Of a DNA stretch of 64,000 nt, positions 1-10,508 are shown in pieces. The number at the start of each line of letters is the position of its first letter. The first letter of the stretch is position 1. The DNA is taken from contig NZ_JAMYFE010000112.1 of the NCBI RefSeq assembly GCF_024129865.1, positions 1 to 64,000 on the forward strand, in the 5' to 3' direction. The notes beneath the pieces were generated by a model. The model worked only from the letters and a program-made list of their open reading frames with translations. It was not told the DNA's origin and made no database searches. The stretch comes from Stieleria tagensis. GTDB taxonomy: Bacteria; Planctomycetota; Planctomycetia; Pirellulales; Pirellulaceae. The translations under genes were made by a program, and so were the position numbers.

Positions 1-162
1 AGCCGTGAGCGAAGCTGCACGACCCGCGGTTATCAAAACCGATGCCCCATGCGAAAGCGCAACTTGATGCCCTGTCACTGGCCGCTGCCAGACCGGGCTC
101 ACAGAAGAGCCCCGCTACAAAAAGCGTCCAGCTACGGAAGAAGGCTTGGAGGCGTGGACCGT
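1..162. other. Window edge, no gene recognised
   Basis: This stretch precedes the stop codon of the leftward DUF4912 gene. I see no convincing reading frame, tRNA-like fold or terminator hairpin. A short rightward frame starting at 49 runs into the antisense of the DUF4912 gene and is not a credible gene. Confidence 0.5.
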
Positions 163-1566
163 TTACAGCGTGTCTTTAATGTCGACCGCTTCCATCACTT
201 TGGTGTTGCGTTCGACGGCGATCACGGTGGTTCGCTGACGCAATCCGTCTCGACTCTCGGCGGTGACCGGAAGCACTTGACGTTTATCGGGTAGTTTCAT
301 GCGAACCGTGAATGTCCCATCGGGTTGTAGTTTGACGGGGCGTCCGCCCAGCGAGACAGAGGATCCGGACGACGTGCGGCCAAACACAATGAGTTCCGCG
401 TCGACTTCGAAAGGTAATTTGCTTTGCCGCAGCAGGGTTGGGTCGGCAACCGTTTGGCCTTGCGAGCCACGCGACGGCATTGATCGGTGCAGGCGTTCTT
501 CGAACACCTCTTTTAGGTCTCCACCATCGGTGTCGTAACCGCCGCTCAGCGAGTAAATGCGTTCGTAGTCGTCGGCAATGTCGTGCCAGTGCTCGTCCAA
601 GCGATCGCATTCTCCGGGGCTGGGTGTTTCGACGATGTTGCTGCGACAGATCGCGTGGAACTGATCGTCTTGGGTGACATAGCCGATCGCCACGCGGAAT
701 CGAGTGGGTGGTTCTTGAACATCGATGTACCAGGTGTCGACTCCGCCGTGAATCGGGATGTCACGTTGAACGGTTTCGGCAATGTTGTTGGCGACGTCTT
801 CGACTTCCATCACTCGCAGCACGGGGGCGGCGGTGTGCCATCGCTCCGCCAGCGAGGATTCAGCGCGGGCGACGCTGGCACGAGTGATTTCCCAGGTCGC
901 TTGCAACCAAAACGAGTCACGAACCATCAACACAATACGATCGCGGTGCGGTTCACCCGCCCGTGTGCGGTTGGAGCCGTTTTTGACCGCCGAGCCACCG
1001 ACGAGAGTTCCGGTGGACAGGTCGCGCTGTTGATCGGCTTGTTCTTTTTGCCGCCGCAGTTGGGCGCGGATTCGTGCTGTTTTGGCGGAGACTTTGGGCG
1101 CTCGCATTTCGGGTAGCGGGCGATCGTTCAGCGACACGTTGCCCCGTGATTTTGATTTGCTACTGCGCGACGCGCTGCGGGACGACTTGTTCGGTGACGC
1201 TTTGGAGGTGGCTGTCACGGTTGACGTCGATTTGCCAGCCGATGGCGCGCCATTTTTTGACTTCATCGACGAGCTGCTGGACTTTGTGCCGCCCGATTTG
1301 CTGCTGCTGGATTTGGAAGCGGTTCCGTTTGACTGTGAGGGCGATTTTGACTGTGCGCCCGATGCGGAAGATTTTCGACGCAGCCGACGCTGGGTCTTGC
1401 TGATCGCGTCCACGAGCTCGTCCTTTCGCATGCCGTGCCAGCCGGCGATGCCGTAGTTCTTGGCCAGGGTGGCGAGTTCACGCCGAGTCTGCGACTTAAG
1501 ATCTGCGGTTTTGATCAAGGTTCTGTCTCCAGATGGGCTAGTCGTGACACTCACCAGGCTTTGCAT
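163..1566 (-). CDS. DUF4912 protein with Rho-N-like N-terminal domain
   Basis: A 467-residue protein with three parts. The N-terminus (about residues 15-60, with LKSQTRRELATLAKNYGI and RKDELVDAI) resembles the Rho termination factor N-terminal or SAP-like helix-turn-helix fold, which usually binds nucleic acid. A long low-complexity linker rich in Ser, Lys, Gly and Ala follows (about 70-140) and is probably disordered and basic. The C-terminal two thirds, with RDRIVLMVRDSFWLQATWEI and a conserved Trp-Tyr-Ile-Asp stretch, match the DUF4912 family as I know it. An ATG at 1566 is preferred over a TTG at 1581. No signal peptide or membrane segment is visible, so it should be cytoplasmic. The biochemical role is unknown; the Rho-N/DUF4912 pairing suggests a nucleic-acid-associated protein, which is inference. 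Confidence 0.85.
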   Translation of the reverse strand: MQSLVSVTTSPSGDRTLIKTADLKSQTRRELATLAKNYGIAGWHGMRKDELVDAISKTQRRLRRKSSASGAQSKSPSQSNGTASKSSSSKSGGTKSSSSSMKSKNGAPSAGKSTSTVTATSKASPNKSSRSASRSSKSKSRGNVSLNDRPLPEMRAPKVSAKTARIRAQLRRQKEQADQQRDLSTGTLVGGSAVKNGSNRTRAGEPHRDRIVLMVRDSFWLQATWEITRASVARAESSLAERWHTAAPVLRVMEVEDVANNIAETVQRDIPIHGGVDTWYIDVQEPPTRFRVAIGYVTQDDQFHAICRSNIVETPSPGECDRLDEHWHDIADDYERIYSLSGGYDTDGGDLKEVFEERLHRSMPSRGSQGQTVADPTLLRQSKLPFEVDAELIVFGRTSSGSSVSLGGRPVKLQPDGTFTVRMKLPDKRQVLPVTAESRDGLRQRTTVIAVERNTKVMEAVDIKDTL

Positions 1567-2203
1567 CAAGGCGACAATCAAGGCTTAGGCGGGCGCTAAT
1601 ATTTCAACGCAGGAAGCTAAACAGTCGTGGTGGCAACACCGGTCGGCTGTCGTCGCAACAATTCCTCACGGGCCGACCAGCTTGGTCGCAAATCGGCACG
1701 TTCGCGTCGTATTGGGTGTTTGGATCGCTCCCCGGGTCCCTGGATCGGGTGCAGTTTTCCCCAAGAGTGGGGAGTTGGCGGGGTCACCTTGCCGCTCAGG
1801 AACCATTAACGGAGTAATCAACACCCAAGTCATTATGCCAAGGACTCAAAAAACTTCTAGAGTCGACAGAGCAAATTGGTGTCAATGAACACGAAATTCA
1901 CGGCAAATTGGCCGGAATGATCCTCAAAACTTTGCTGTTTTTTCTATGTGCCCGCCATCGCCACCCACCGCCTTGGGCAGGCTAGGCGTAGGATGGCGGC
2001 CGATCGCCGGTCGTGGCGCTCCGATTTTGGACAATCGTCCCCAGGGTTGGGAAATGGTGCGGCGATCGGTCGCTCCTGCTGGATTCCCGCCGTCAGTTGA
2101 TCAGACTAACCCCCGTTCTGATCGCCGCGGTAAGCCATCGGCAAGTGGGCAATTTGACGCTGGCCGGGTTGGCGGTTTAGGACTCACCCCAGTGGAGGTG
2201 CGA
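1567..2203. other. Long intergenic leader upstream of the ATP synthase operon
   Basis: About 640 bases separate the divergent DUF4912 gene from the first ATP synthase gene. Rightward frames here are short, and the longest (from 1946) is only an upstream extension of the atpZ-like gene with no ribosome site. The region must hold promoters for both directions, but I could not identify a convincing -35/-10 pair. It ends with GGAGGTG a few bases before the ATG at 2204, a good ribosome binding site that fixes that start. Confidence 0.6.
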
Positions 2204-2578
2204 ATGGCTCGTGACAAACACTCCTCAGCAGACGTTTCGGATCAGTCAAGCGTATCGGCTGGGGCCGAGTCGAATGGGACGGGAGCGTCGCCGGGGCGTG
2301 ATCAGAAATCCACGGCGCCGGTCTGGATGCGTCTGACCGGCGCAGGAATGGAGTTGGCTTTCATCACGATCGCCCTGGGATGGTTGGGGTCGCTGGTCGA
2401 TGCCAATCAGCAGACAGCGAGACCGGTGTTTGCCGCGCTGTGTGGGCTGGTCGGGTTTGCATTGGGAATGGTTCGCTTCATTCGGTTAGCCGTTTCGGTG
2501 TCCAAGCAGCAGCGAGACGCAGAGCAGCGGTCGCGAGCGGGGAAGCCCGATGCTCACGATCACACCAAATCAATCTGA
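2204..2578 (+). CDS. AtpZ-like F1Fo ATP synthase accessory membrane protein
   Basis: A 124-residue protein with a hydrophilic N-terminal half of about 45 residues followed by two membrane segments (around GMELAFITIALGWLGSLVDA and VFAALCGLVGFALGMVRFIR) and a polar C-terminus. This is the usual build of AtpZ (ATPase_gene1 family), encoded at the head of many atp operons. AtpZ is thought to act with AtpI in ion supply or assembly of the c-ring. The ATG at 2204 is chosen because GGAGGTG lies just upstream; an in-frame extension to 1946 has no such site. It is first in a same-strand run with atpB-E-F-H-A-G-D-C, which supports the assignment. Function is inferred from position and topology. Confidence 0.75.
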   Translation: MARDKHSSADVSDQSSVSAGAESNGTGASPGRDQKSTAPVWMRLTGAGMELAFITIALGWLGSLVDANQQTARPVFAALCGLVGFALGMVRFIRLAVSVSKQQRDAEQRSRAGKPDAHDHTKSI

Positions 2579-2643
2579 ACAGGGTCGGTTCTGTTCAGGC
2601 CGACGAAACAATTTAACGACTGACACAATTCACTGAAGTAACT

Positions 2644-3105
2644 TTGGGCACTGCATTGTCTCCATCCGACGCGATCCGTCATCCGGCGCGGCCTTACACT
2701 CGGTGCATGTTTGCGCTGGCGGTGGCCTGGGCGGTTGGGCTGGGCGTGACGTCGGTCGGGCTGCCTGATGGCTTTGGGAAGTTGGATGGTTCGGTGGTGC
2801 TGCGAATCGGGATCGCCAGTGGGTTGATCGCCTTGGTTGCAGCGTTTCCCGGATGGGTTGGCGAGTTGCGATCTGCGGCAAAAGTGTCGCCAACGTCGAT
2901 CATGATCGGTTTTTCGGCCGGAGTTCTAATTCGGCTCGCTGGCACTGTTGCACTGGTAGCATTGTGTAGTTATCACTTGCCCGCCGCCAAGAAACAATTT
3001 GCGGGAATGATTCTCGCATGGTACGTCTACCTGACCACAGTCGACGTGATCGTCCTGGCGATGCTTCTGCCTCGCCAAGACGGGCGGGCTGTTACAAGAA
3101 GCTAA
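2644..3105 (+). CDS. AtpI-like small integral membrane protein
   Basis: A 153-residue, very hydrophobic protein with about four predicted membrane helices, lying between the atpZ-like gene and atpB. That is where AtpI (ATP synthase protein I, a c-ring assembly helper) sits in many bacteria. Sequence similarity to AtpI is not obvious by eye, so the name rests on size, topology and position. The start is uncertain: the longest frame begins with TTG at 2644, and an ATG at 2707 would remove 21 residues but still keep the first membrane helix. Neither has a strong Shine-Dalgarno sequence. It ends 21 bases before atpB and is surely cotranscribed with it. Confidence 0.6.
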   Translation: MGTALSPSDAIRHPARPYTRCMFALAVAWAVGLGVTSVGLPDGFGKLDGSVVLRIGIASGLIALVAAFPGWVGELRSAAKVSPTSIMIGFSAGVLIRLAGTVALVALCSYHLPAAKKQFAGMILAWYVYLTTVDVIVLAMLLPRQDGRAVTRS

Positions 3106-3126
3106 ATAGCCAAGCATTCGAATTCA

Positions 3127-4158
3127 ATGAATCTGTTATTCGCATCTGCCGATAATCCGCTTTCGCATGTTGTGCCGCACCGTCTGCACGACGAGCCGTT
3201 GTTCACATTGAACGTCGGCGGCGGAGACATTCCGGCCCTGTTTATTGAAAACGGCCAGTACAGTTTCTACATCACCAACCATTTGTTGATGACGTTTGTC
3301 ACAGCGATCGTGATGATTTTGGTGTTCGCTTACGTCGCGACGAAAGTTCGCGTCAAGGGGCAGGGGCTGGAGGCCTATCAAACCAAGGGTCGCGTGGCGC
3401 AATTGTTTGAAACCATCTGCTGGTTCATTCGTGACGAAGTGGCCCGGCCGAACTTGCACGGTCTAACCGACAAATACATACCTTACATCTGGACCGCGTT
3501 CTTCTTCATCTTGTTCGCCAATATCCTCGGTTTGATTCCGTTTGGCAGTGGGCTTCACCTGAGCGGGCTGATCTGGTCGGACAATGCCAGTCATTTCAGT
3601 CACTGGGGCGGCACGGCGACGAGTAACCTGTCGCTGAACGTGATGTTGGCGGGTTGCAGTTTCGCGGCGATCATTTTGATCGGGATTCGCGAAACCGGCG
3701 CTAAAACTTTCTTTGCACACTTTAACCCGGTCGGCTGGGACGGGCCCAAAGCGATGTCGTATGGCATCGGGATTCCGTTGTACATCCTGGAATGGATGGG
3801 TCTGATCGTCAAATCAGTTGTGTTGGCGATGCGGCTTTTCGGCACGATGATGGCGGGGCACTTGGTCGTCGCCGCAATCGTCGGATTGATTTTTGCCGCC
3901 GCGTCGGTCTCGCACCTGTTGGGCTATGGTGTTGAAATCGCAGTCATCCTTGGATGTATTGTGCTGATGTTGCTGGAGTTGTTCATCTGCTTGCTGCAGG
4001 CGTTCATCTTCACGTTCTTGACCGTGCTGTTTATCTCCACGGTCGCGTCACACCACGGCGATCATGACGACCACCACGATCCACTGGGCGATGAAGCTCA
4101 GATGGACCTTGATAAAATTGTTGAACCATCGCGATTGGCCGGTTTGGCTGACGCGTGA
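3127..4158 (+). CDS. atpB: ATP synthase Fo subunit a
   Basis: A 343-residue multi-pass membrane protein that forms the stator half-channels for ion flow past the c-ring. The signature helix carrying the essential arginine is present as MRLFGTMMAGHLV, with Arg at residue 236 (the equivalent of E. coli Arg210). The neighbouring residue usually Asn in MRLFGN is Thr here. The C-terminus ends in a short His/Asp-rich tail (HHGDHDDHHD), which is unusual and may be a species-level embellishment. The protein is longer than typical subunit a (about 250-290 residues), mainly through extra sequence at the N-terminus and this tail. It precedes atpE in standard Fo order. Confidence 0.97.
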   Translation: MNLLFASADNPLSHVVPHRLHDEPLFTLNVGGGDIPALFIENGQYSFYITNHLLMTFVTAIVMILVFAYVATKVRVKGQGLEAYQTKGRVAQLFETICWFIRDEVARPNLHGLTDKYIPYIWTAFFFILFANILGLIPFGSGLHLSGLIWSDNASHFSHWGGTATSNLSLNVMLAGCSFAAIILIGIRETGAKTFFAHFNPVGWDGPKAMSYGIGIPLYILEWMGLIVKSVVLAMRLFGTMMAGHLVVAAIVGLIFAAASVSHLLGYGVEIAVILGCIVLMLLELFICLLQAFIFTFLTVLFISTVASHHGDHDDHHDPLGDEAQMDLDKIVEPSRLAGLADA

Positions 4159-4235
4159 AACGTAATTAACCCTTTGACCTTTCCCTTTTTTGTGTGTCCG
4201 ATCCTTCGTGAGATGACGGGCGACGAGAGATTTTC

Positions 4236-4250
4236 AGGAGCGAACCGAAA
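4236..4250 (+). promoter_or_regulatory. Strong ribosome binding site of atpE
   Basis: AGGAG at 4236-4240 lies 10 bases before the atpE ATG. Most other genes in this operon have weaker sites. A strong site here fits the need for many c subunits per complex. Confidence 0.6.
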
Positions 4251-4496
4251 ATGATTGACTTCGCAATGATGCTGGCTCAAGACGGCGCAGGTTTTGGCAC
4301 CATGGGTGTCGGTATCGGTATGGGACTTGTGATTATTGGCGCCGGGTTTGGCATCGGCCGAATCGGTGGCAGCGCTGTCGATGCGATCGCACGTCAGCCG
4401 GAAGCCAGCGGTACAATCAGCACGCAGATGCTGATTTCAGCTGCACTGATTGAAGGTGTGACTGTGATTGCGTTGATTTTGATGTACCTGAAATAG
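4251..4496 (+). CDS. atpE: ATP synthase Fo subunit c
   Basis: An 81-residue hairpin of two glycine-rich membrane helices joined by the conserved polar loop ARQPEASG (about residues 47-54), which contacts the central stalk. The ion-carrying acid is Glu68 in AALIEGVTV. The sodium-binding ligands of Ilyobacter tartaricus subunit c are missing: its Gln32 aligns with Ile35 here, and the Ser and Thr after its Glu align with Gly69 and Val70. This predicts a proton-driven ring (inference). Length is normal. The gene lies between atpB and atpF in standard order. Confidence 0.96.
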   Translation: MIDFAMMLAQDGAGFGTMGVGIGMGLVIIGAGFGIGRIGGSAVDAIARQPEASGTISTQMLISAALIEGVTVIALILMYLK

Positions 4497-4611
4497 AAAT
4501 TCGACCGCCCATCGCAGTCGCGCTGTCGATCCCTGGCGCTCATCAAATGAGTGGTTGGGGTGTGGCGGGCGGTTCGATTGGAGTTGCAAAGTGATTTGCC
4601 AAGGTGATTTG

Positions 4612-5289
4612 ATGTCGTATTTGCGTTTTGCCGTAATGGCTGTCGCCGTGACTTGTGTCTCGGTCGGTCCGCTCGTTTCGTTTGCTCCGGTCTCGGCTGC
4701 AGACACCGAAACGGTCGCCGATCCGGATCATTCCGGTGCGGAACAGGCGGGCGATGTGCTGCACCCCGAAGGGGAGCACGCGGAGCATCCGCTGCCACCG
4801 ATTTTGTCGTTCGATCCAGGCGCGGCGATCGTCAACTTGGCGATTTTCCTTGGCGTGTTTTTGATCCTTGCCAAGTTCGTTTGGCCCGTCATTTTGGGCG
4901 GTCTGAAGGCTCGTGAGGACAAGATCGCCAGCGATTTGGCGGCCGCCCAAGCGGCCAATCAGAAAGCCGAGGTGGTGTTGTCAGAGTATCAGCAAAAGCT
5001 TGCGGATTCGGCCGCCGAAGCTCAGGCCATTTTGGCGGAAGCTCGACGGGACGCCGAAACCAGCGCGGGCAAGATTGTCGATGAAGCCAAGGCGGACGCG
5101 AAACGCCAAGGCGAGCGGGCTCTGGCGGACATCGAAACGGCCAAGAAGGTCGCCTTGTCCGAAATCGCTGCTCAAACCTCGTCCCTGGCGATGGGGGTTG
5201 CAAAGCAGGTTGTCGGTCGGGAACTCAAACCGGAAGATCACGCGGATCTGATTCGCAACGCTCTCGACCAGGTTCCCAGCAAGAATTAG
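4612..5289 (+). CDS. atpF: ATP synthase Fo subunit b with N-terminal signal-like segment
   Basis: A 225-residue subunit b, the peripheral stalk joining subunit a to F1. The usual order is present: one membrane helix (about residues 65-90, around VNLAIFLGVFLILAKFVW), then a long charged helical region rich in Ala, Glu, Lys and Arg, typical of the b dimer coiled coil. Unlike most b subunits it begins with an extra hydrophobic segment ending in an Ala-rich cleavage-like site (PVSAADTE), followed by about 30 acidic and His-containing residues. This looks like a cleavable signal peptide that would put the true N-terminus in the periplasm. The ATG at 4612 follows AAGGTG; an upstream in-frame start at 4555 is less likely. 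Confidence 0.93.
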   Translation: MSYLRFAVMAVAVTCVSVGPLVSFAPVSAADTETVADPDHSGAEQAGDVLHPEGEHAEHPLPPILSFDPGAAIVNLAIFLGVFLILAKFVWPVILGGLKAREDKIASDLAAAQAANQKAEVVLSEYQQKLADSAAEAQAILAEARRDAETSAGKIVDEAKADAKRQGERALADIETAKKVALSEIAAQTSSLAMGVAKQVVGRELKPEDHADLIRNALDQVPSKN

Positions 5290-5320
5290 AACCGTGCCCC
5301 GGCATCGGTAGGAAATAACG

Positions 5321-5947
5321 ATGGTCAATCCTGACGCAGTAAAACACGAAACGGTGATGGACACCGGAGCCGAACAGCTGGGCAAGACCTACGCACAGGC
5401 TCTGTTGGCCGCGGCCGCCAAGGCTGGGATCACCGACAAAATCGTTGACGAGCTCAACCGCTTGGTCGATGAGTATTTGGCGAATAGCCCGCAATTGGCT
5501 GCCGCTTTCGCTTCGCCGCGGATCGATGCCGACGAAAAAAGTCGTGTCATTGACCGTGTGTTCGGCGGTGACTTTGATCCACTGTTGTTGACGTTTTTGA
5601 AAGTCATGGCGGGACGCGATCGTTTGAGCCATGTTGCAGCGGTTCGCAGCGGGGCGCTGGAATTGTTTGACCAGATGTCCGGTCAGGTGTTGGCCAAAGT
5701 CAGTACCGCCGTACCGCTAGACGATGCCTTGCGCACGCAAATCACCGACCGGCTCGGTGGCGCCCTGGGCAAAAAAGTTCGCCTCCAGGAAGTTGTCGAC
5801 GCCGATCTGATCGGCGGCATGGTGATCCGAGTCGGTGACACCGTGTTCGATAGCAGTGTTTCGAACCGGTTGGACGCGATCGCCAAACGTGCCGGCGAAG
5901 GTTTTTCGAGCAAGTTGATGGAAAAGTTCGACCAACTGACCCAATAA
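5321..5947 (+). CDS. atpH: ATP synthase F1 subunit delta
   Basis: A 208-residue soluble protein that caps the F1 head and links it to the b stalk. It has the family pattern: an N-terminal helical domain beginning TYAQALLAAAAKAG, the typical LLLTFLKVMAGRDRL stretch in the middle, and the C-terminal GGMVIRVGDTVFDSSVSNRL signature. TAGGA lies about 8 bases before the ATG. It sits between atpF and atpA as in most bacterial operons and is slightly longer than E. coli delta (177 residues). Confidence 0.95.
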   Translation: MVNPDAVKHETVMDTGAEQLGKTYAQALLAAAAKAGITDKIVDELNRLVDEYLANSPQLAAAFASPRIDADEKSRVIDRVFGGDFDPLLLTFLKVMAGRDRLSHVAAVRSGALELFDQMSGQVLAKVSTAVPLDDALRTQITDRLGGALGKKVRLQEVVDADLIGGMVIRVGDTVFDSSVSNRLDAIAKRAGEGFSSKLMEKFDQLTQ

Positions 5948-6036
5948 AACACCGTCGGAGCCAGACGCCGCCGCGGCAAATTCGTCTCCGACACCCTCCC
6001 ATTCAAATCACAAAAACCCAGACGCATTAGATTGCC

Positions 6037-7551
6037 ATGAAATTTAGCAGCGATGAAATCGCATCGGTTTTGCAACAGGAGATTGAAAACTTCGACAGCA
6101 AAATCGACGTCCGCGAAGTCGGTACCGTTTTGGAAGTCGGTGACGGGATCGCTCGCGTTTACGGGTTGTCGGGCGTCATGGCCGGCGAAATGGTTCAATT
6201 CCCCAGCGGTTCGATCGGGTTGGCGTTCAACCTGGAAGAGAACAGCGTCGGGGTGATCATTTTGGGTGACTACCTGAAGATCCAAGAGGGCGACGAAGTC
6301 AAAGCGCTCGGCACCCTGCTGAGTGTGCCTGCCGGTGATGCCGTGGTCGGACGTGTGCTCGACCCGCTCGGCAACCCGCTGGACGGCAAAGGTCCGGTGC
6401 AATCCGACATCACTCGCCCCGTGGAAATCATTGCAACGGGTGTTGCCGAGCGTCAGCCTGTGACCGAGCCGATGCAGACCGGAATCAAGGCCATCGATGC
6501 GATGACACCAATCGGACGCGGTCAACGCGAACTGATCATCGGTGACCGCAAAACCGGCAAGACGGCGATCGCGATCGATGCAATTCTGAACCAGAAAGGC
6601 AAAGGCGTAAAATGTTTTTACGTCGCCATCGGCCAAAAGGACTCGGCCGTTGCGAGTGTCGTCGACGTGTTGGAAAAATACGGTGCGATGGAATACACGA
6701 CGATCATCTGTGCCGGTGCCAGTGCACCCGCCCCGATGCAGTACGTCGCTCCCTATGCCGGTACCGCGATGGCCGAACACTTCATGTTCAACGGTGGCCA
6801 CGCACTGATCGTTTATGACGATTTGAGCAAACAAGCGGTTGCCTATCGTCAAATGAGCCTGTTGATGCGTCGCCCGCCGGGACGTGAAGCGTTCCCTGGT
6901 GACGTGTTCTATTGCCACAGCCGATTGTTGGAGCGTTCGTCGAAGTTGTCGGACGAGCTAGGTGGTGGTTCGATCACCAGTCTGCCGATCATCGAAACGC
7001 TCGAAGGTGAGGTTTCGGCCTACATTCCGACCAATGTGATCTCGATCACCGACGGCCAGATTTATGTTCAACCCGACCTGTTTTTCTCCGGTGTTCGGCC
7101 GGCGATGAACCCAGGGATTTCGGTCTCTCGCGTGGGCGGTGCCGCACAAATCAAAGCGATGAAAAAGGTCGCCGGTGGTTTGCGATTGGACCTGGCGGCG
7201 TTCCGGGCCCTGGAAGCATTCGCACAGCTCGGTACCGATTTGGATCCCGACACGCAGCAACAGCTCGATCGCGGTTACCGGATGGTGGAATTGCTGAAAC
7301 AACCGCAGTACCACCCGCTGTCCGTTGCCGAGCAAGTCGTCAGCTTGTACGCCGGAACCAACGGCCACCTGGATGACGTTGAAATCAAGTCGGTCCAGCA
7401 GTGGGAAAAAGACTTCCTACAGTTCATCAACGACAAACACAGTTCGTTGCTGGACACGTTGACCGAAAAAGGTGAACTCAGCGACGACGTTGTTGCCACG
7501 ATCGAATCGGCTATCAAAGACTTTAAAGCCGGTTACAAACCCGCTGTTTAG
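6037..7551 (+). CDS. atpA: ATP synthase F1 subunit alpha
   Basis: A 504-residue non-catalytic nucleotide-binding subunit of the F1 hexamer. The Walker A motif GDRKTGKT is at residues 169-176. The N-terminal beta barrel ([17 protein letters not shown]) and the alpha/beta signature near the C-terminal third ([14 protein letters not shown]) are clear. Length is standard. An 89-base gap separates it from atpH and a 60-base gap from atpG, slightly looser than the other junctions. A long antisense frame across this gene is a codon-bias shadow and not a gene. Confidence 0.98.
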   Translation: MKFSSDEIASVLQQEIENFDSKIDVREVGTVLEVGDGIARVYGLSGVMAGEMVQFPSGSIGLAFNLEENSVGVIILGDYLKIQEGDEVKALGTLLSVPAGDAVVGRVLDPLGNPLDGKGPVQSDITRPVEIIATGVAERQPVTEPMQTGIKAIDAMTPIGRGQRELIIGDRKTGKTAIAIDAILNQKGKGVKCFYVAIGQKDSAVASVVDVLEKYGAMEYTTIICAGASAPAPMQYVAPYAGTAMAEHFMFNGGHALIVYDDLSKQAVAYRQMSLLMRRPPGREAFPGDVFYCHSRLLERSSKLSDELGGGSITSLPIIETLEGEVSAYIPTNVISITDGQIYVQPDLFFSGVRPAMNPGISVSRVGGAAQIKAMKKVAGGLRLDLAAFRALEAFAQLGTDLDPDTQQQLDRGYRMVELLKQPQYHPLSVAEQVVSLYAGTNGHLDDVEIKSVQQWEKDFLQFINDKHSSLLDTLTEKGELSDDVVATIESAIKDFKAGYKPAV

Positions 7552-7611
7552 TCCTGTTTGATTCCGCACCTTTATCGCACCAGAAATTTTCCCGTTATCG
7601 TTTGACGATTC

Positions 7612-8511
7612 ATGGCTAACGCAAGAGCGCTTGATAAACGACGCAAGTCGATCCGCAACATCCGCAAAATCACGCGGACCATGGAGCTGATCGCGACGGC
7701 GCGCTACAAGAAAGCGATGGACCGTGCCCATGCCGCGACCGCCTACACCGAGCAGATCACCAAGATCGTTTCTCGGCTTGCCGCGGCGGGGCTGGATGTC
7801 AAACACCCGCTGCTGGAACAACGGGACGAGGTCAAAAGTGCTCGCGTCCTGGTGCTCAATAGTAACCGCGGTTTGTGCGGCGGTTACAACGCGTCGGTGT
7901 TTCGCGAAGCGATTCCACGGATCAAGCAATTGCGAGATTCGGTGCCACGTTTTCATGTCGATGCCAGCGGCAAGCGCGGTGTCGATGGACTGGGGTACCG
8001 TGGCATTGCCATCGACCAAAAATTCCTGAACTTTGAAGACCAACCGGCCTACGCCGAAGTCGAAAAGATCGCCGAGGGTTACCTGAACCAATACATCACC
8101 GGTGAAATTGACCGATTGGATGTGGTTTACACGAAATTCATTAGCACATCGAAGCAGGTCGCGACGGTCCAAACCTTGCTGCCGTTGGGATCACTCGACG
8201 AGGGTGTCGAAACCGATGACAACGGCGGTGCAGACAGCGGCGGCGCAAACGTCGATTACGAATTTTTGCCGTCGGCCGAAAGCATCCTTGAAGAAGTGGT
8301 TCCGACCAGTTTCAAGGTGAAGTTGTTCAAGTGTTTCTTGGACTCCGCTGTCAGCGAACAAGTCGCACGAATGATCGCCATGAAAGGCGCGACTGAAAAC
8401 GCCGGCGACATGATCAAAAAGCTCTCGATGACTTACAACCGAGCTCGACAAAGTCAGATCACCGGCGAGATCATGGAGATCATCGGCGGCGTCGAGGCTT
8501 TGGAAGGCTAG
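7612..8511 (+). CDS. atpG: ATP synthase F1 subunit gamma
   Basis: A 299-residue rotor shaft subunit. The N-terminal helix is typical (KSIRNIRKITRTMELIATAR), as are the internal NSNRGLCGGYN motif and the C-terminal helix (RMIAMKGATENAGDMIKKL, ending in RQSQITGEIMEIIGG). A short Gly/Asp-rich stretch around residue 205 (ETDDNGGADSGGANVD) is a surface insertion in the globular part. It lies between atpA and atpD as expected. Confidence 0.97.
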   Translation: MANARALDKRRKSIRNIRKITRTMELIATARYKKAMDRAHAATAYTEQITKIVSRLAAAGLDVKHPLLEQRDEVKSARVLVLNSNRGLCGGYNASVFREAIPRIKQLRDSVPRFHVDASGKRGVDGLGYRGIAIDQKFLNFEDQPAYAEVEKIAEGYLNQYITGEIDRLDVVYTKFISTSKQVATVQTLLPLGSLDEGVETDDNGGADSGGANVDYEFLPSAESILEEVVPTSFKVKLFKCFLDSAVSEQVARMIAMKGATENAGDMIKKLSMTYNRARQSQITGEIMEIIGGVEALEG

Positions 8512-8529
8512 TTCAATACATACCGGTGA

Positions 8530-10032
<1,503 letters not shown>

Positions 10033-10035
10033 GCC

Positions 10036-10422
10036 ATGGCGATTCGCTGCATCATCGTGACCCCCGAACGCACTGAACTCGACTGCGAAGCCGATTCGGT
10101 GACGCTGCCGATGTTTGATGGCGCGCTGGGTGTCTTGCCCGGGCGTGCACCGTTGATCGGTCGCTTGGGTTTCGGAACACTGCAACTGGAAACCGCTGCA
10201 GGTCCGCAACGCTATTTCGTCGACGGCGGGTTTGCGCAGGTCGAAGACAACGTGGTCAGTCTGCTGACCTCGCGGTCGATGTCCGTCGACCTGTTGGATG
10301 TCGGCGAGGCTGAAAAAGCGTTGGAACTGGCACATGAAATGCCATCCAAGACGCCTGAGCAAATGCAGATCAAGGAAACGGCCGTTCGCCGTGCCCGCGG
10401 TCAACTCCGCTCCGCACGTTAA
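10036..10422 (+). CDS. atpC: ATP synthase F1 subunit epsilon
   Basis: A 128-residue protein with the epsilon N-terminal beta sandwich (IIVTPERTELDCEADSVTLPMFDGALGVLPGRAPLIGRLG) and a helical C-terminal part that in other species can inhibit the enzyme. It starts 3 bases after the atpD stop and is the last gene of the operon. Immediately downstream is a large inverted repeat that could act as a transcription terminator or mRNA 3' stabiliser. Confidence 0.95.
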   Translation: MAIRCIIVTPERTELDCEADSVTLPMFDGALGVLPGRAPLIGRLGFGTLQLETAAGPQRYFVDGGFAQVEDNVVSLLTSRSMSVDLLDVGEAEKALELAHEMPSKTPEQMQIKETAVRRARGQLRSAR

Positions 10423-10426
10423 GATA

Positions 10427-10483
10427 GTAGGCCAGGTGCAACCTGGCGATCGGATGAAACGCGCCAGGTTGCACCTGGCCTAC
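10427..10483. repeat. Perfect 22-bp inverted repeat with internal hairpins
   Basis: The left arm 10427-10448 and right arm 10462-10483 are exact reverse complements across a 13-base loop. Each arm is also almost self-complementary: it contains CCAGGT, a 3-base loop, and ACCTGG. The element can therefore fold as one long hairpin or as two small ones. It begins 5 bases after the atpC stop, so it probably ends or protects the atp mRNA. Related copies lie at 11220-11303 and a degenerate arm at 59158-59180, so it is a dispersed family. Confidence 0.85.
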
Positions 10484-10508
10484 TGGTTCATTCCCCGGAG
10501 ACTGACCG

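Noticed and set aside
1946-2203. Longer N-terminus for the atpZ-like gene
   Set aside because: The added sequence has no ribosome site and is Pro/Arg-rich, while GGAGGTG stands before the ATG at 2204.
4251-4496. Sodium-dependent ATP synthase
   Set aside because: The c subunit lacks the Gln, Ser and Thr ligands of known Na+ rings.
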